The translations under genes and the position numbers were made by a program. DNA of 41,088 nt from Bacteroidota bacterium (GTDB lineage Bacteria; Bacteroidota; Bacteroidia; CAIKAF01), in NCBI GenBank assembly GCA_016866335.1, contig VGMT01000018.1:1-41088 (forward strand), in the 5' to 3' direction. The notes below the pieces were generated by a model. It ran no database searches. It worked only from the letters and a program-made list of their open reading frames with translations, and was not told the origin of the DNA. Positions 17,506 through 26,712 of this stretch are shown piece by piece. Position 1 is the first letter of the stretch, and each line of letters starts with the position of its first letter.

Positions 17506-19896
17506 CTAAAGGCGTCGAACCAATCCAAGCAAACCATTCAGCTCAATCCTATCTCCGTCTTTTAATTCCGAGCAAATTCCAGGCACCCCTACCACGGCAG
17601 GGAGCCCATATTCTCTTGCCACCACGGCTCCATGCGACAAGGGGCTGCCCATTTCGGTTAGCAATCCTTTAACTACGCTGTAATAGGGAGTCCAACCTAT
17701 GTCGGTAAAACTCGAGACAAGAATGTTATCGGGTTCAAGATTCGCGGCATCGCTGGTGGTCTTCACCACTTTAACAATGCCTGTTGCCATTCCTGGGCTA
17801 ACGGGCACCCCTTGCCACTCGTTTTCATTCGATGAATTTGATTTTTGCTGAAAAATTGGAAATGGCTTTCCATGCATCAGGTCATTAAAGTGGAGTTCTC
17901 GGCATAATTCATACGATGCTCTTCGACCTTGAACTTTTAATGTAAGGTCAAGGCGGGAACGCGATGCCTCTTCAATTTCATTGGTCAATAAAAAGAAAAC
18001 ATCCTCTTCTTTTTCTAAAATTCCAATTTTACAGGCCCATTTTCCCCAGGTTCGATAGCCTTTCTTCAATCGGCTTAACAACTTAATGCTTAGGGCCTTT
18101 GATTTTTCTCGTTTTATGACGCTGTTTCTTGCCTGCTTTAAAAAATAGGTTAGCAGCAAGTCGCTGGGTTTCTGAACGAAAAAACCTTCCTTGAGCCCTT
18201 GAGTTTGGCCTTCTGTTTCAAAATTAGCCTTTTCAGGGATAGCCATGAGTTGAAGCAGCAATTGGGCCAGCAATTCCTTATCGTCTTCCCAAGCGGGTGT
18301 TGAAAGTTCCGCTTCGCGAATTCCTCTGTGCCCATGCCTTAAAATGAAGTCATTCCAAGCTGATTTCACTTTGGCAGGGGCCTGATGATTGATCCAGAGA
18401 AGAAAATCATGGGCTGACATTTGATTCGGGTTGGATAAGCCCAAAAATGATTTTATCAAACCTGCCAGTTGCTCAAGTTTGACCAAAGGATCGGCACTTT
18501 CAATAGAACCAATTCCTGTTAACCAGGTGTTGGCCAATCCTTGAGCCATTTGCCTTTCAAGTTTCAATTGCGCCATAATGGTACGGACCAAGGCCGTGTA
18601 ATTTGAACCGGAACTGCTTGAGGTAGCAAAATGGTGGCAAAACCCTACATCCATTGCCAACCTTGCTTCAGCCAGTTGTTTAATCAAAATGGTTGCATCG
18701 TCTGACCATACGGGTTCTGGCTGGGCACACATCTGTTCAAGTTGCTTTAATCTAAAATTGGCTGAAAGCAGATAGCGAACCTGACCTAAAAAGTTAAGTA
18801 TAGCTTTAAATTTATTTACTTGGAGGGGGATTGGCTCTTGATCCAAAGAGCGACCCACGATAGACAGTTCAATGTTTTCTCTGTGATTCAAAGCGGTGTA
18901 TCGGCAAAAGTCATACAGGTTGCTAAGGTTAAAGAACAAGCGGTAATAGTAGGTTTGAACATATCTTCCACCAGCTAGTATTGACGGCCTTGGAACTCCA
19001 GACCTTGAGGCAAAATCAATAAGACCAGCGTCGATGCTCCCCCCAAATACCTCTGCTGTAAGTGGGGTAACCGCCCCCGGCATCATTTCCCCGATGTTTC
19101 CTAACGTAAAGATGTCATTATGAGAATCGAGGTCAGACAAATGGGAATCCAATTCATGTGGATTTGCCCTACCCAGGGTTGTAATTGGCCTCATTTGAAG
19201 CCAGAACAAATCCCCTTTCGTATCAATTGCCCACTCCAAATCAACAGAATTACCGTGGTATTTTTCGGCTTTGCAGGCCCCTTTGTAAAGTTCTTGAACA
19301 AAGGGAAGAAAATCGTCCGGGAGATTGTGTCCACCTAATGGAAGTCCTTGATTTGCTCCCCAGCGAGGCAAAGTAGCTGTAAATCCGTTGACCGCCCCCC
19401 CTACCAAATCCTCGGCATCACCAGCCACGCACGAAATCAGCATTCGATCTTGAAATCCAGAAACAGGATCTACCGTAAATAAAACACCGCTCCAAGCGGG
19501 TTCAACCATGGTTTGAATGACCAGAGGCAGGTTGCCTTGTCCTGACAGATTGGCCCCAGCATGGTTGGCGTAATGTTGAACTCGGCTGTTGTTCGCTTCT
19601 GCAATAATTCTATCTGCGGCTTCGCGGACGGCCTTAGAATTTGGAACAACACGCAAAATAGAATGATATTGTCCTGCATAAGAAAAGGCAGTTCCGTCCT
19701 CGTCCAAACCACTTGACCGTACAGCTAAAGGGGCTTGGGGCATGGTTGATAGCCATTCATCAATTTGGTGGTTGGATTCGAATTCAGGTTTCCAACCAAA
19801 AAAAGGGGGAACGTTCAATCCAGCTTCTTGAAGTTTAACTAGGCCATTGAATTTTCCACCTGCCAAAACCTGGGTTGCACTCGTATTAAAAAACAT
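17506..19896 (-). CDS. PEP-synthase-like phosphotransferase, rifampin phosphotransferase architecture
   Basis: 796 aa in the order ATP-grasp PPDK_N domain, long middle domain, phosphohistidine domain. The ATP-grasp part shows AVRSSGLDEDG, FSYAGQYHSIL, MVEPAWSGVLFTVDP and DLEWAID.GDLFWLQMRPIT. The middle part starts NIGEMMPGAVTPLTAEVFGG, as in rifampin phosphotransferases. The C-terminal swivelling domain has MGSPLSHGAVVAREYGLPAVVG with catalytic His755. The PEP-binding TIM barrel of true PEP synthase is absent. So it should move phosphate from ATP through the His onto a small molecule bound by the middle domain. The acceptor is unknown; rifampin resistance is not implied. Its start overlaps the upstream CrtC-like gene by 11 bases. 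Confidence 0.82.
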   Translation of the reverse strand: MFFNTSATQVLAGGKFNGLVKLQEAGLNVPPFFGWKPEFESNHQIDEWLSTMPQAPLAVRSSGLDEDGTAFSYAGQYHSILRVVPNSKAVREAADRIIAEANNSRVQHYANHAGANLSGQGNLPLVIQTMVEPAWSGVLFTVDPVSGFQDRMLISCVAGDAEDLVGGAVNGFTATLPRWGANQGLPLGGHNLPDDFLPFVQELYKGACKAEKYHGNSVDLEWAIDTKGDLFWLQMRPITTLGRANPHELDSHLSDLDSHNDIFTLGNIGEMMPGAVTPLTAEVFGGSIDAGLIDFASRSGVPRPSILAGGRYVQTYYYRLFFNLSNLYDFCRYTALNHRENIELSIVGRSLDQEPIPLQVNKFKAILNFLGQVRYLLSANFRLKQLEQMCAQPEPVWSDDATILIKQLAEARLAMDVGFCHHFATSSSSGSNYTALVRTIMAQLKLERQMAQGLANTWLTGIGSIESADPLVKLEQLAGLIKSFLGLSNPNQMSAHDFLLWINHQAPAKVKSAWNDFILRHGHRGIREAELSTPAWEDDKELLAQLLLQLMAIPEKANFETEGQTQGLKEGFFVQKPSDLLLTYFLKQARNSVIKREKSKALSIKLLSRLKKGYRTWGKWACKIGILEKEEDVFFLLTNEIEEASRSRLDLTLKVQGRRASYELCRELHFNDLMHGKPFPIFQQKSNSSNENEWQGVPVSPGMATGIVKVVKTTSDAANLEPDNILVSSFTDIGWTPYYSVVKGLLTEMGSPLSHGAVVAREYGLPAVVGVPGICSELKDGDRIELNGLLGLVRRL

Positions 19897-20854
19897 GTTT
19901 ATGGTTTAATGCAAATCCGCGTTCCAAAATTCCAAAGTATCTTTCCCCCTTCCAATCAAAAAAGCCAAAGCCCTCTTCTATTCTATAGGTAGAATCCATG
20001 GTGAATTCAAAAAAGCCTTGGGTTGCAAAGCGTATTGTTTGTGAATGTTGATCCCCATGCCCGGCCAAAACAAACTCACCTGAAGCTTGAGATATGGGAA
20101 AATTGGGGCCATCGACAAGGCAAACGGCGCCCAATTTTGAATCGCAAATATATCCGGCACGTAAAGTTGGAAGCCCTTTAAAATCGATCAAAGACAAATT
20201 AAAACCTTTCCCATGCTCATTAAAACCGGTAAACCAACAATGGGAGCTCCAATTTTGCCAATTGCGTTCTCCCCGACTGTGGTCTCTAGCTCCAACTCCT
20301 TCTATAGAATAGTCAACTCCCTTCCAGGTAAGTTCTCCGCTCCAGACGCCAGCCTGTTCAATATGCTCCGTTTTCATTGATTTCAAAGCCTTGAATGAAG
20401 CCGCATTCCAGGGCATGGATGCCAGGGCGTCTGCAATTTGGTTTTTATCGCGAAGGCTGCCAAAGTCAAGAACCAATGAAGTAGGGCTAAAACAAAGACA
20501 GCCTTTTAAGGCAAATTCAGGAAAATCAACCGCGATGCTCCAATCACCAGAATCATCAGGAATAAAGGCAAGGCCTTTAATATTCGGGGAATCCATGGAT
20601 GCAACAGGGGCAATTCCTTCCAAGACAAGGGTAGGCTGATCAGGCATTGACAAGCCAAACCAATATTCACAAAATCCGTTGAATCTGAGGGCCAATCTAC
20701 AAACCATGGTTAACCCATCTTGATTACGGAGGTAAAAATAAAAACTATCGGTTCCAGAATTCGAGCTTGGGGCTTGGATATGTTCACCCAAGGGAAAAGC
20801 CTGGCCCGTTTCTCGCCCAAGCATCAAATTGCGGGCAATCCATCGCTTTATCAT
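19886..20854 (-). CDS. CrtC/AttH-like lipocalin-fold protein, unknown function
   Basis: 322 aa from the ATG at 20854; an in-frame ATG at 20899 would add 15 residues but overlaps the divergent lipoprotein start. The protein looks soluble and beta-rich. The best landmark is GVGARDHSRGERNWQNW (about 186-202), like the G.RDHSWG.R.W motif of hydroxyneurosporene-synthase (CrtC), AttH and DUF7064-type proteins, where it follows a strand-rich N-terminal half (SFYFYLRNQDGLTMVCRLALR). It overlaps the phosphotransferase-like gene by 11 bases, so the two products probably work on the same, possibly lipophilic, compound. The family assignment rests on this motif and context only. Confidence 0.65.
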   Translation of the reverse strand: MIKRWIARNLMLGRETGQAFPLGEHIQAPSSNSGTDSFYFYLRNQDGLTMVCRLALRFNGFCEYWFGLSMPDQPTLVLEGIAPVASMDSPNIKGLAFIPDDSGDWSIAVDFPEFALKGCLCFSPTSLVLDFGSLRDKNQIADALASMPWNAASFKALKSMKTEHIEQAGVWSGELTWKGVDYSIEGVGARDHSRGERNWQNWSSHCWFTGFNEHGKGFNLSLIDFKGLPTLRAGYICDSKLGAVCLVDGPNFPISQASGEFVLAGHGDQHSQTIRFATQGFFEFTMDSTYRIEEGFGFFDWKGERYFGILERGFALNHKHVF

Positions 20855-20877
20855 GCCACAATATACACAGGTCTGCT

Positions 20878-20885
20878 TATATTTG
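20878..20885 (+). promoter_or_regulatory. Bacteroidota -7 box before the lipoprotein gene
   Basis: TATATTTG, a perfect TAnnTTTG, 4 bases before the ATG at 20890. No -33 TTG at standard spacing. It implies a leaderless transcript, and it overlaps the upstream region of the divergent CrtC-like gene. Confidence 0.45.
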
Positions 20886-20889
20886 TGGT

Positions 20890-21810
20890 ATGTTTCCATT
20901 TCGCCTTCTAGGATTGTTCGGAATTATTGGCTTATCGGCTTGCGGAACGGTTATGAATCCGAGGGTGCAAAGTCCCGACATGCATTATTTTTTGGGCGAC
21001 GAAAATGATGGAAAACTGACTTCGGACACATCCATCAATGTAAGTTCATGGATTTTGGTAGCACAACAAACAGGAAACCGACGTTTTGTTAGGCTGGTTA
21101 AGGGTTCTCCATCGCTCATTGCCCTTGACTCATTGTTTAAAGATAGCGCTTGGGTTAAAGTTTCATACGGCAGCATCTGGTCAGGAAGATTAAACCGTTT
21201 AGAACGAAAGGCCGGCCATGGCAAAAAAGACCGCTTGTTACCTAAATTGCAAGCCGGGAATCTGCATGTTTTTGGTTTTGCCGAAAAACGATTTAAATGG
21301 GCCTTTGGTTTAAACCAAACCATTGCCTTGCAAGAGGGAAGGTTTCGTTTTTCGAATTACAAAGAGGTTGATATGGGCATTGAATTTGATTTGGAGTCTA
21401 GGTTGATCCGTGTCAAGGTTAAAAACAAGACCGATGAACCGATACGAATTTGGGAGCCCAATGTGCGTGAACGTTTTCAAATAGAGGCTTTGGGTCGTGG
21501 AAAAAACCGAATTCATGTGTTTTGGGCCGACTCCATATTCCAATCTGCTTATTTAAAAACCCAGGATTTACAATCCAAAGCCGAAATTGTGGTGTTGGAA
21601 ATGCCCATTGATAAATTATTGGGCCCTGCTCCTGCAGGCCGATGGGTAAAGAAGAACGAAGCTGAAAGGCCAGACATGGTAAAAGGAGACAAATTAATCC
21701 CGGAATTGCTGATTTGGGTCAACTTGAATTACCGTGGCAAGGCAAGGGTAAGTCCTATGATTCGAATTCCCCTGTCACCTACCGCATTTCCCAGTCCTTT
21801 GGCTCAATAA
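20890..21810 (+). CDS. Lipoprotein of unknown function
   Basis: 306 aa from the ATG at 20890, chosen because it gives a clean lipoprotein signal: basic MFPFR, a hydrophobic stretch and the lipobox GLSAC with lipidated Cys18. The mature part has no motif I recognise; it is mixed in composition with a basic central region (RLNRLERKAGHGKKDR). A strand-rich segment (FDLESRLIRVKVKNKTDEPIRIWEPN) resembles bacterial Ig-like or copper-chaperone-type folds only loosely. It is divergent from the CrtC-like gene and 36 bp upstream of the ABC-F gene. Confidence 0.72.
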   Translation: MFPFRLLGLFGIIGLSACGTVMNPRVQSPDMHYFLGDENDGKLTSDTSINVSSWILVAQQTGNRRFVRLVKGSPSLIALDSLFKDSAWVKVSYGSIWSGRLNRLERKAGHGKKDRLLPKLQAGNLHVFGFAEKRFKWAFGLNQTIALQEGRFRFSNYKEVDMGIEFDLESRLIRVKVKNKTDEPIRIWEPNVRERFQIEALGRGKNRIHVFWADSIFQSAYLKTQDLQSKAEIVVLEMPIDKLLGPAPAGRWVKKNEAERPDMVKGDKLIPELLIWVNLNYRGKARVSPMIRIPLSPTAFPSPLAQ

Positions 21811-21846
21811 ACTGGACAATTTGTCCTTCGAACCCCAAGCACATTC

Positions 21847-23718
21847 ATGAATGTATTAACCGTTGAACACGTAACACGCTCCTTTGGGGAACGCACCATA
21901 TTAAACGACATTAATTTTGGGTTGGCGAAAGGAGATAAAAGAGCTCTAATCGCAAAAAATGGGGCTGGAAAGTCCACCTTAATGAAAATAATGGCTGGCT
22001 TAGAATCACCCGACCAAGGTCAGGTGGTGGTTCGGGACGGCATTCGGGTTGGCTTTTTGCATCAAGAGCCCCATTTTGACCCTGAAGCCAGTTTGGTAGA
22101 AGTAATGCTGCCTAGAAATGGCCGGTATTTTGAGGTCATTTCAAACTACCGAGAAGCTATGTTGCATGGAGAGCCGCAAACAGTGGCCAAAGCCGCCACC
22201 GATATGGACAACCTGCAGGCTTGGGAAATTGAATCGCGCATGCAAGAAGCCGCATCTAAATTGGGGCTTCCTGACCTACAGGCGAAGGTTAGCAGCTTAT
22301 CTGGAGGGCAAAAGCGACGCTTGGCCTTGGCGGGCATGCTGCTTGAACAACCCGATTTATTGCTGCTTGACGAGCCAACCAACCACCTTGATATTCCAAT
22401 GATAGAATGGTTGGAAGACACCTTATCTTCACCTGCCTTAACCTTATTGGTGGTAACCCACGACCGGTATTTTTTAGATGCCGTTTGCAGCGGCATTTTA
22501 GAATTAGACCAAGGAAAATTGTATTCTTACCAAGGGGATTATGCAAATTTCTTGGAAAAGAAAACCGAACGGCACATGGCCGAAGACAGCGAAGCTGCAA
22601 AAAACAGGAACAAATACGCCACCGAATTGGAATGGGTTCGGCGAATGCCAAAGGCCCGAAGTACCAAGTCTAAAAGCCGTTTAAATGCCTTCGAAAGTTT
22701 GAAAGAAAAAGCCCGGTTCAGGCGCAACGACTCCCAATTGGAATTGGAAGTTCCAATGAAACGCTTGGGCAGCAAAATTCTGGAGGCCATTAAAATCAGC
22801 AAAGCGTTTGGCGAAAAAAACCTATTCAGCCCTTTTACATACAGCTTCCGCAAAGGAGAACGCATTGCCATTGTTGGCGATAACGGAACAGGAAAAACAA
22901 CCATGTTGAAAATTCTAACCGGACAAATTCCCAGCGATACCGGCAAAGTGATTGTAGGGGACACCGTAGAGTTTGGCTACTTTTCTCAGGACAGTGCCGA
23001 ACTGCCCGGCGATAAACGAATTATAGAATATGTAAAAGAAACAGCCGAGTACTTTGACAACCAACGAAAAGGTAGGGTAACGGCTTCGCAGTTGCTTACT
23101 CGGTTTGATTTTCCTCCATCGGTTCAATACACCTATATTTCAAAGTTAAGCGGGGGCGAACGTAGGCGATTGGCCCTATTGCATATGCTTTTGCGTCAGC
23201 CCAATTTCTTAATCCTTGACGAACCCACCAACGATTTAGACGTGTTAACCCTTCAGAAATTGGAGGAATACCTAGATGATTTTGCAGGCTGCATCATAAT
23301 GGTTTCGCACGACCGCTTTTTTGTTGACCGAATAGCTGACCAATTGATTGTTCTGGACGGCAAAGGAAATGCCTCGGTATTTGGCGGGTCCTTTACAGCC
23401 TTTCGGGAACAACTCCATTTTGAGCCTTCTGCTCAGGTTGTTGAAGCAAAAACGAACGAAAAAGAAAAAGAAAGTCCAATTCTAAAACCAAAAACCAAAT
23501 TAAGCTACCAGCAAAAACGAGCCTTGGAAATGCTGCCGGCAGAGATAGAACACATGGAGCAGAAAAAAAAGGAATTAGAGGAACAACTGGCCAACCCAAT
23601 GGCCTGCTATGAGGATCTAAAACGTTGGAGCGAATCCCTATCAAATGTAAATGCAGAATTGGAAGGAAAAATGCTGCAGTGGTTGGAGTTGGAAGATTTG
23701 GCTTCCGGGGGTGCTTAG
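21847..23718 (+). CDS. uup: ABC-F ATPase, Uup-like
   Basis: Soluble tandem ABC ATPase without membrane domains, 623 aa. Domain 1 has AKNGAGKST (36-44), signature LSGGQKRRLAL and LLLDEPTNHLD. Domain 2 has GDNGTGKTT, LSGGERRRLAL and LILDEPTNDLD. The linker between them is arginine/lysine rich (WVRRMPKARSTKSKSR). A C-terminal coiled coil of about 80 residues (YQQKRALEMLPAEIEHMEQ onward) is the Uup-type tail. ABC-F proteins bind the ribosomal E site; Uup-type members help in ribosome function and in tolerance of DNA-structure stress. Assignment to Uup rests on the tail. It converges on prfC with a 20-bp gap. Confidence 0.9.
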   Translation: MNVLTVEHVTRSFGERTILNDINFGLAKGDKRALIAKNGAGKSTLMKIMAGLESPDQGQVVVRDGIRVGFLHQEPHFDPEASLVEVMLPRNGRYFEVISNYREAMLHGEPQTVAKAATDMDNLQAWEIESRMQEAASKLGLPDLQAKVSSLSGGQKRRLALAGMLLEQPDLLLLDEPTNHLDIPMIEWLEDTLSSPALTLLVVTHDRYFLDAVCSGILELDQGKLYSYQGDYANFLEKKTERHMAEDSEAAKNRNKYATELEWVRRMPKARSTKSKSRLNAFESLKEKARFRRNDSQLELEVPMKRLGSKILEAIKISKAFGEKNLFSPFTYSFRKGERIAIVGDNGTGKTTMLKILTGQIPSDTGKVIVGDTVEFGYFSQDSAELPGDKRIIEYVKETAEYFDNQRKGRVTASQLLTRFDFPPSVQYTYISKLSGGERRRLALLHMLLRQPNFLILDEPTNDLDVLTLQKLEEYLDDFAGCIIMVSHDRFFVDRIADQLIVLDGKGNASVFGGSFTAFREQLHFEPSAQVVEAKTNEKEKESPILKPKTKLSYQQKRALEMLPAEIEHMEQKKKELEEQLANPMACYEDLKRWSESLSNVNAELEGKMLQWLELEDLASGGA

Positions 23719-23738
23719 GTCAAAAGCCTAAAAAACAC

Positions 23739-25334
23739 CTAACTGACCACCGATTTAAAATCAGAGGTAGTGTGAAACACAATTTCGGGGTAATCTTGCC
23801 GAGCCATGTTTAACAGGAAGGACGATGGGGCCAAGAAAACAGGGTTGTTGTCTTTGTCAAATCCAATATTATCGGCTTTTCTGCGCAAAAACTCTTCCAA
23901 CCTGCTTGGCTGTTCGGTGGTCATCCAACAGGCTTTGTGGTAAGCCATGGCTTGAAATCGACAAGCGGCCTTGTATTCATGCTCAAGCCGGTATTGAATC
24001 ACTTCAAACTGAAGTTCACCAACGGTTCCAATTACTTTTCGATTGCCTGGCTGTAGCCTGAACAGTTGAGCCACCCCCTCGTCGGTCAATTGCTCAATCC
24101 CCTTTTCAAGCTGTTTGCTTTTTAAAGGATCAAGGTTGATTAATTCTTTAAAAATCTCGGGCGAAAAACTGGGAATCCCTTTAAAGTAAAATGAAGCCCC
24201 CGAGGTAATGGTATCTCCAATTTTAAAATTCCCCGAATCGTACAGTCCAATAACATCGCCGGGAAAAGCCTGGTCAATGATTTCTTTGTCTTGAGCCATA
24301 AAGCTGGTGGGATTGCTAAAGCGCATTTGCTTTTGCTGCCGCACATGAGAATAAAATTCGTGCCGGTGAAAGGTGCCCGATACAATGCGTAAAAAAGCAA
24401 TGCGGTCTCTGTGTCGAGGGTCTAAATTGGCGTGGATTTTAAAAATAAAACCACTAAAGGAATCCGTAACGCTGTCTACAAATCCTTCGGTTGATTCGCG
24501 GCCTCGGGGCGTTGGGGCGAGTTCAATAAACGAATCCAATAGCTCTTGAACCCCAAAATTATTAACGGCAGACCCAAAAAATACGGGTGCCAAAGCCCCC
24601 GAAAGGTAGCGTTCGACCGAAAAAGGGTCATACACACCTAAAATCAAATCAAGGTCTTCCCTCAATTGATGGGCATCGCGCTCGCCCAATTCCGTGTCCA
24701 AGGCGGCATCGTGGATATCGGAAAAGGAACGGAGGTCGTCAGAAATGCCCGTTTTATTGGGACTAAAAAGATTTAATTGCCCCCTCATAATGTTGTAAAC
24801 CCCCTTAAATCGGTCGCCCATGTTGATGGGCCAAGAAAGAGGTTGAACCTTGATGTTGAGTTTTGTTTCCAGTTCATCAAGCAAATCAAAAGGGTCTTTG
24901 CCCTCACGGTCCATTTTATTGATAAAAACAATAACCGGGGTATCGCGCATTCGGCAGACCTCCATAAGGCGTTCTGTTTGCGCTTCGACGCCGTTTGCGG
25001 CATCAATCACCAAAATAACGCTGTCAACAGCGGTTAGGGTTCGGTAGGTATCTTCGGCAAAATCTTTGTGGCCGGGGGTGTCCAACAGGTTGATTTTTAT
25101 GGACTTGTACTCAAATCCCATCACCGAGGTAGCAACTGAAATTCCGCGTTGCTTCTCGATTTCCATAAAATCGGAGGTGGCGGTTTTGGTGATTTTATTT
25201 GATTTAACAGCACCCGCTGTTTGAATGGCCCCTCCAAAAAGCAGCAATTTTTCGGTGAGCGTCGTTTTTCCCGCATCGGGGTGCGATATAACGGCAAAGG
25301 TCCTTCTGCGCTGTAATTCTTCCTTCAATTTCAT
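23739..25334 (-). CDS. prfC: Peptide chain release factor 3
   Basis: Translational GTPase that removes RF1/RF2 from the ribosome after peptide release. 531 aa with P-loop [10 protein letters not shown], the RF3-type switch [36 protein letters not shown], and [16 protein letters not shown], which separate it from EF-G. The C-terminal part has [20 protein letters not shown], also typical. Start and length match the family. It converges with the ABC-F gene. A possible promoter with a perfect -7 box (25501-25508) lies far upstream, so the 5' UTR may be about 160 nt or a nearer promoter exists. Confidence 0.96.
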   Translation of the reverse strand: MKLKEELQRRRTFAVISHPDAGKTTLTEKLLLFGGAIQTAGAVKSNKITKTATSDFMEIEKQRGISVATSVMGFEYKSIKINLLDTPGHKDFAEDTYRTLTAVDSVILVIDAANGVEAQTERLMEVCRMRDTPVIVFINKMDREGKDPFDLLDELETKLNIKVQPLSWPINMGDRFKGVYNIMRGQLNLFSPNKTGISDDLRSFSDIHDAALDTELGERDAHQLREDLDLILGVYDPFSVERYLSGALAPVFFGSAVNNFGVQELLDSFIELAPTPRGRESTEGFVDSVTDSFSGFIFKIHANLDPRHRDRIAFLRIVSGTFHRHEFYSHVRQQKQMRFSNPTSFMAQDKEIIDQAFPGDVIGLYDSGNFKIGDTITSGASFYFKGIPSFSPEIFKELINLDPLKSKQLEKGIEQLTDEGVAQLFRLQPGNRKVIGTVGELQFEVIQYRLEHEYKAACRFQAMAYHKACWMTTEQPSRLEEFLRRKADNIGFDKDNNPVFLAPSSFLLNMARQDYPEIVFHTTSDFKSVVS

Positions 25335-25500
25335 GCTAAAATGGGATTGCTATTGGTGATTCATACCTAGAACTTGCAGAAAGCAAATGCGGATTAAGAA
25401 TGGGGTTTGTTTTGAAATTTTCTGAGCCAAATTTTGTTGGGTTATGCATTCAGTGATGGTCAATTGCAAAGTTGGCTGTTGTGGATTAATAACACAGCCG

Positions 25501-25508
25501 CAAAATTA
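25501..25508 (-). promoter_or_regulatory. Possible prfC -7 box
   Basis: Minus strand TAATTTTG, a perfect TAnnTTTG, about 165 bases upstream of the prfC ATG. A TTG lies only 13 bases further upstream, closer than the usual 19-21. Confidence 0.3.
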
Positions 25509-25610
25509 CCCTAATTTTTGGCAAGTTGTTGTTGTTGGTTTAGGGCAGATTTAAACTGCATTTAATTGGGCGGCGAAGGGCGGTTCAATTTTAGCAAAGC
25601 AATCAAGCCT

Positions 25611-25764
25611 TGAGCGGCCCTGCCCCGGATGGAATAAGGTAGCTAAAACCTGCAAGGCCATAAGCCCACCGACCGAGGAGGCGACCTTGGGAGCCACCGC
25701 AGGGCGCAGTGGGCTATGGCCTTGCAGGTTTTACTACCTATGACAGCCGGAAAAGGCAGCCCCA
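25611..25764 (+). repeat. Structured intergenic element, copy C, with long hairpin
   Basis: It starts GAGCGGCCCTGCCCCGGAT and ends ATGACAGCCGGAAAAGGCAG. Arms 25638-25669 and 25709-25738 are near-perfect inverted repeats (GGTAGCTAAAACCTGCAAGG outward arm against CCTTGCAGGTTTTACTACC), interrupted only by small bulges. The conserved motif GAGGAGGCGACCTTGGG-AGCCACCGC (25675-25700) sits at the tip. This is the clearest member of the four-copy family. Unlike the other three it does not follow a stop codon; it lies between divergent genes. Confidence 0.85.
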
Positions 25765-25875
25765 ATTTATCCTGATCAAAGGAAAAAAGGGGGAAAACCA
25801 CCTGAATTCAAGCCTAAAAGGGCCCTTTTTAACAACAAATTAAATTCAATTTTAAGTTTACTGCCGGGTAATTTG

Positions 25876-25883
25876 TAGTTTTG
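25876..25883 (+). promoter_or_regulatory. Bacteroidota -7 box before the secreted-protein array
   Basis: TAGTTTTG, a perfect TAnnTTTG, 15 bases before the ATG at 25899. No comparably good box is found before array genes 2 to 4, so the four may be one operon. Confidence 0.45.
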
Positions 25884-25898
25884 GTACATACACCCTGT

Positions 25899-26279
25899 AT
25901 GCGGACCTTTTTGCACTTTGCTATTGTTGTTTCCCTTTTTTTATTGGCCAATACGAGCCGAGCCCAAACCCTACAGTTTAGCCAAGTATTGCTGGTGTCA
26001 ACAACCCAAACGGTGCCGGCCAATAAGGTGTGGAAGGTGGAGGGTTTTATGCCCTCGCAATCGTTAACCACCCATAATGTTAAAGATTTTTCAATCGTTG
26101 TAGATAACAGTCAGGTTTATGTAGCTGGCGCACACATGGGGTCCTCAGGCAGCCAATACGCCTGGGGATACTCCGCCAACCTAGTTTTCCAACCGCTCTG
26201 GCTCCCTGCGGGTACAACCCTGGCCGCAGGGACGAATGTATTCCGTGTTTCGGTAATTGAGTTCACCGTAGTTCCTTAA
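25899..26279 (+). CDS. Small secreted protein, tandem array member 1
   Basis: 126 aa from the ATG at 25899; an in-frame TTG at 25881 is inside the -7 box region. The signal peptide is of type 1 (MRTFLHFAIVV to NTSRAQ). The mature part starts with the invariant TLQFSQVLLVSTTQTVPANK and VWKVE. A variable centre follows (GFMPSQSL to SANLVFQ, about 45 residues), then the conserved end PLWLPAGTTLAAGTNVF and RVSVIEFTVVP. It looks like one beta-sandwich domain. It has no T9SS C-terminal domain, so it is probably periplasmic or released. I do not recognise a characterised family. It is the first of four tandem paralogues. Confidence 0.78.
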   Translation: MRTFLHFAIVVSLFLLANTSRAQTLQFSQVLLVSTTQTVPANKVWKVEGFMPSQSLTTHNVKDFSIVVDNSQVYVAGAHMGSSGSQYAWGYSANLVFQPLWLPAGTTLAAGTNVFRVSVIEFTVVP

Positions 26280-26303
26280 AAACCTCACATTAACCTTATT
26301 CGC

Positions 26304-26687
26304 ATGCGTACCTTTTTTCACTTTGCTATTGTTGTTTCCCTTTTTTTATTGGCCAATACGAGCCGAGCCCAAACCCTACAATTCAGTCAGGTATTGCTGG
26401 TGACCACAACCCAAACGGTGCCGGCCAATAAGGTGTGGAAGGTGGAGAGCTATACCCCATCTTCTGTTTATGCCCAACATAATGGCATTCCTCAAACCCA
26501 TGCTATTCTGGTTAATAATTCAGCTCGGATTGTCGGTATGGTTGCTGGGTGGAACACAAACAATGGGTATACCCATGACACCTACTCCTTTAACAGTTTC
26601 CCCATGTGGCTGCCAGCAAGCACAACATTGGCTGTGAGCACGGGAGTATCGCAACTATCGGTAATTGAGTTCACCATTGTCCCTTAA
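26304..26687 (+). CDS. Small secreted protein, tandem array member 2
   Basis: 127 aa. The signal peptide is almost the same as in member 1 (MRTFFHFAIVV to NTSRAQ) down to the DNA. The mature start TLQFSQVLLVTTTQTVPANK is conserved. The central part (SYTPSSVYAQHNGIPQ to DTYSFN) is unlike the other copies apart from a short VNN..I core. The end differs too: FPMWLPASTTLAVSTGV and SQLSVIEFTIVP, with SQL replacing FRV, while the last 17 shared bases CGGTAATTGAGTTCACC are identical in all four copies. Its TIVP tail pairs it with member 3. 24 bp separate it from member 1. Confidence 0.78.
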   Translation: MRTFFHFAIVVSLFLLANTSRAQTLQFSQVLLVTTTQTVPANKVWKVESYTPSSVYAQHNGIPQTHAILVNNSARIVGMVAGWNTNNGYTHDTYSFNSFPMWLPASTTLAVSTGVSQLSVIEFTIVP

Positions 26688-26712
26688 TTAATTCGCAATA
26701 AATCCATTGCTT

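Larger units (their letters stand above)
25335..25898. other. 564-bp gene-free interval between prfC and the secreted-protein array
   Basis: No convincing ORF on either strand. It holds a minus-strand -7 box TAATTTTG (25501-25508) that could serve prfC, the structured element C (25611-25764) with a very long hairpin, and the -7 box of the first array gene (25876-25883). The part 25340-25610 is AT-rich with no other structure that I see. Confidence 0.6.

Noticed and set aside
17506-19896. Phosphoenolpyruvate synthase (ppsA)
   Set aside because: The C-terminal PEP-utilising TIM barrel is missing; the order ATP-grasp, middle domain, His domain fits rifampin-phosphotransferase-like enzymes.
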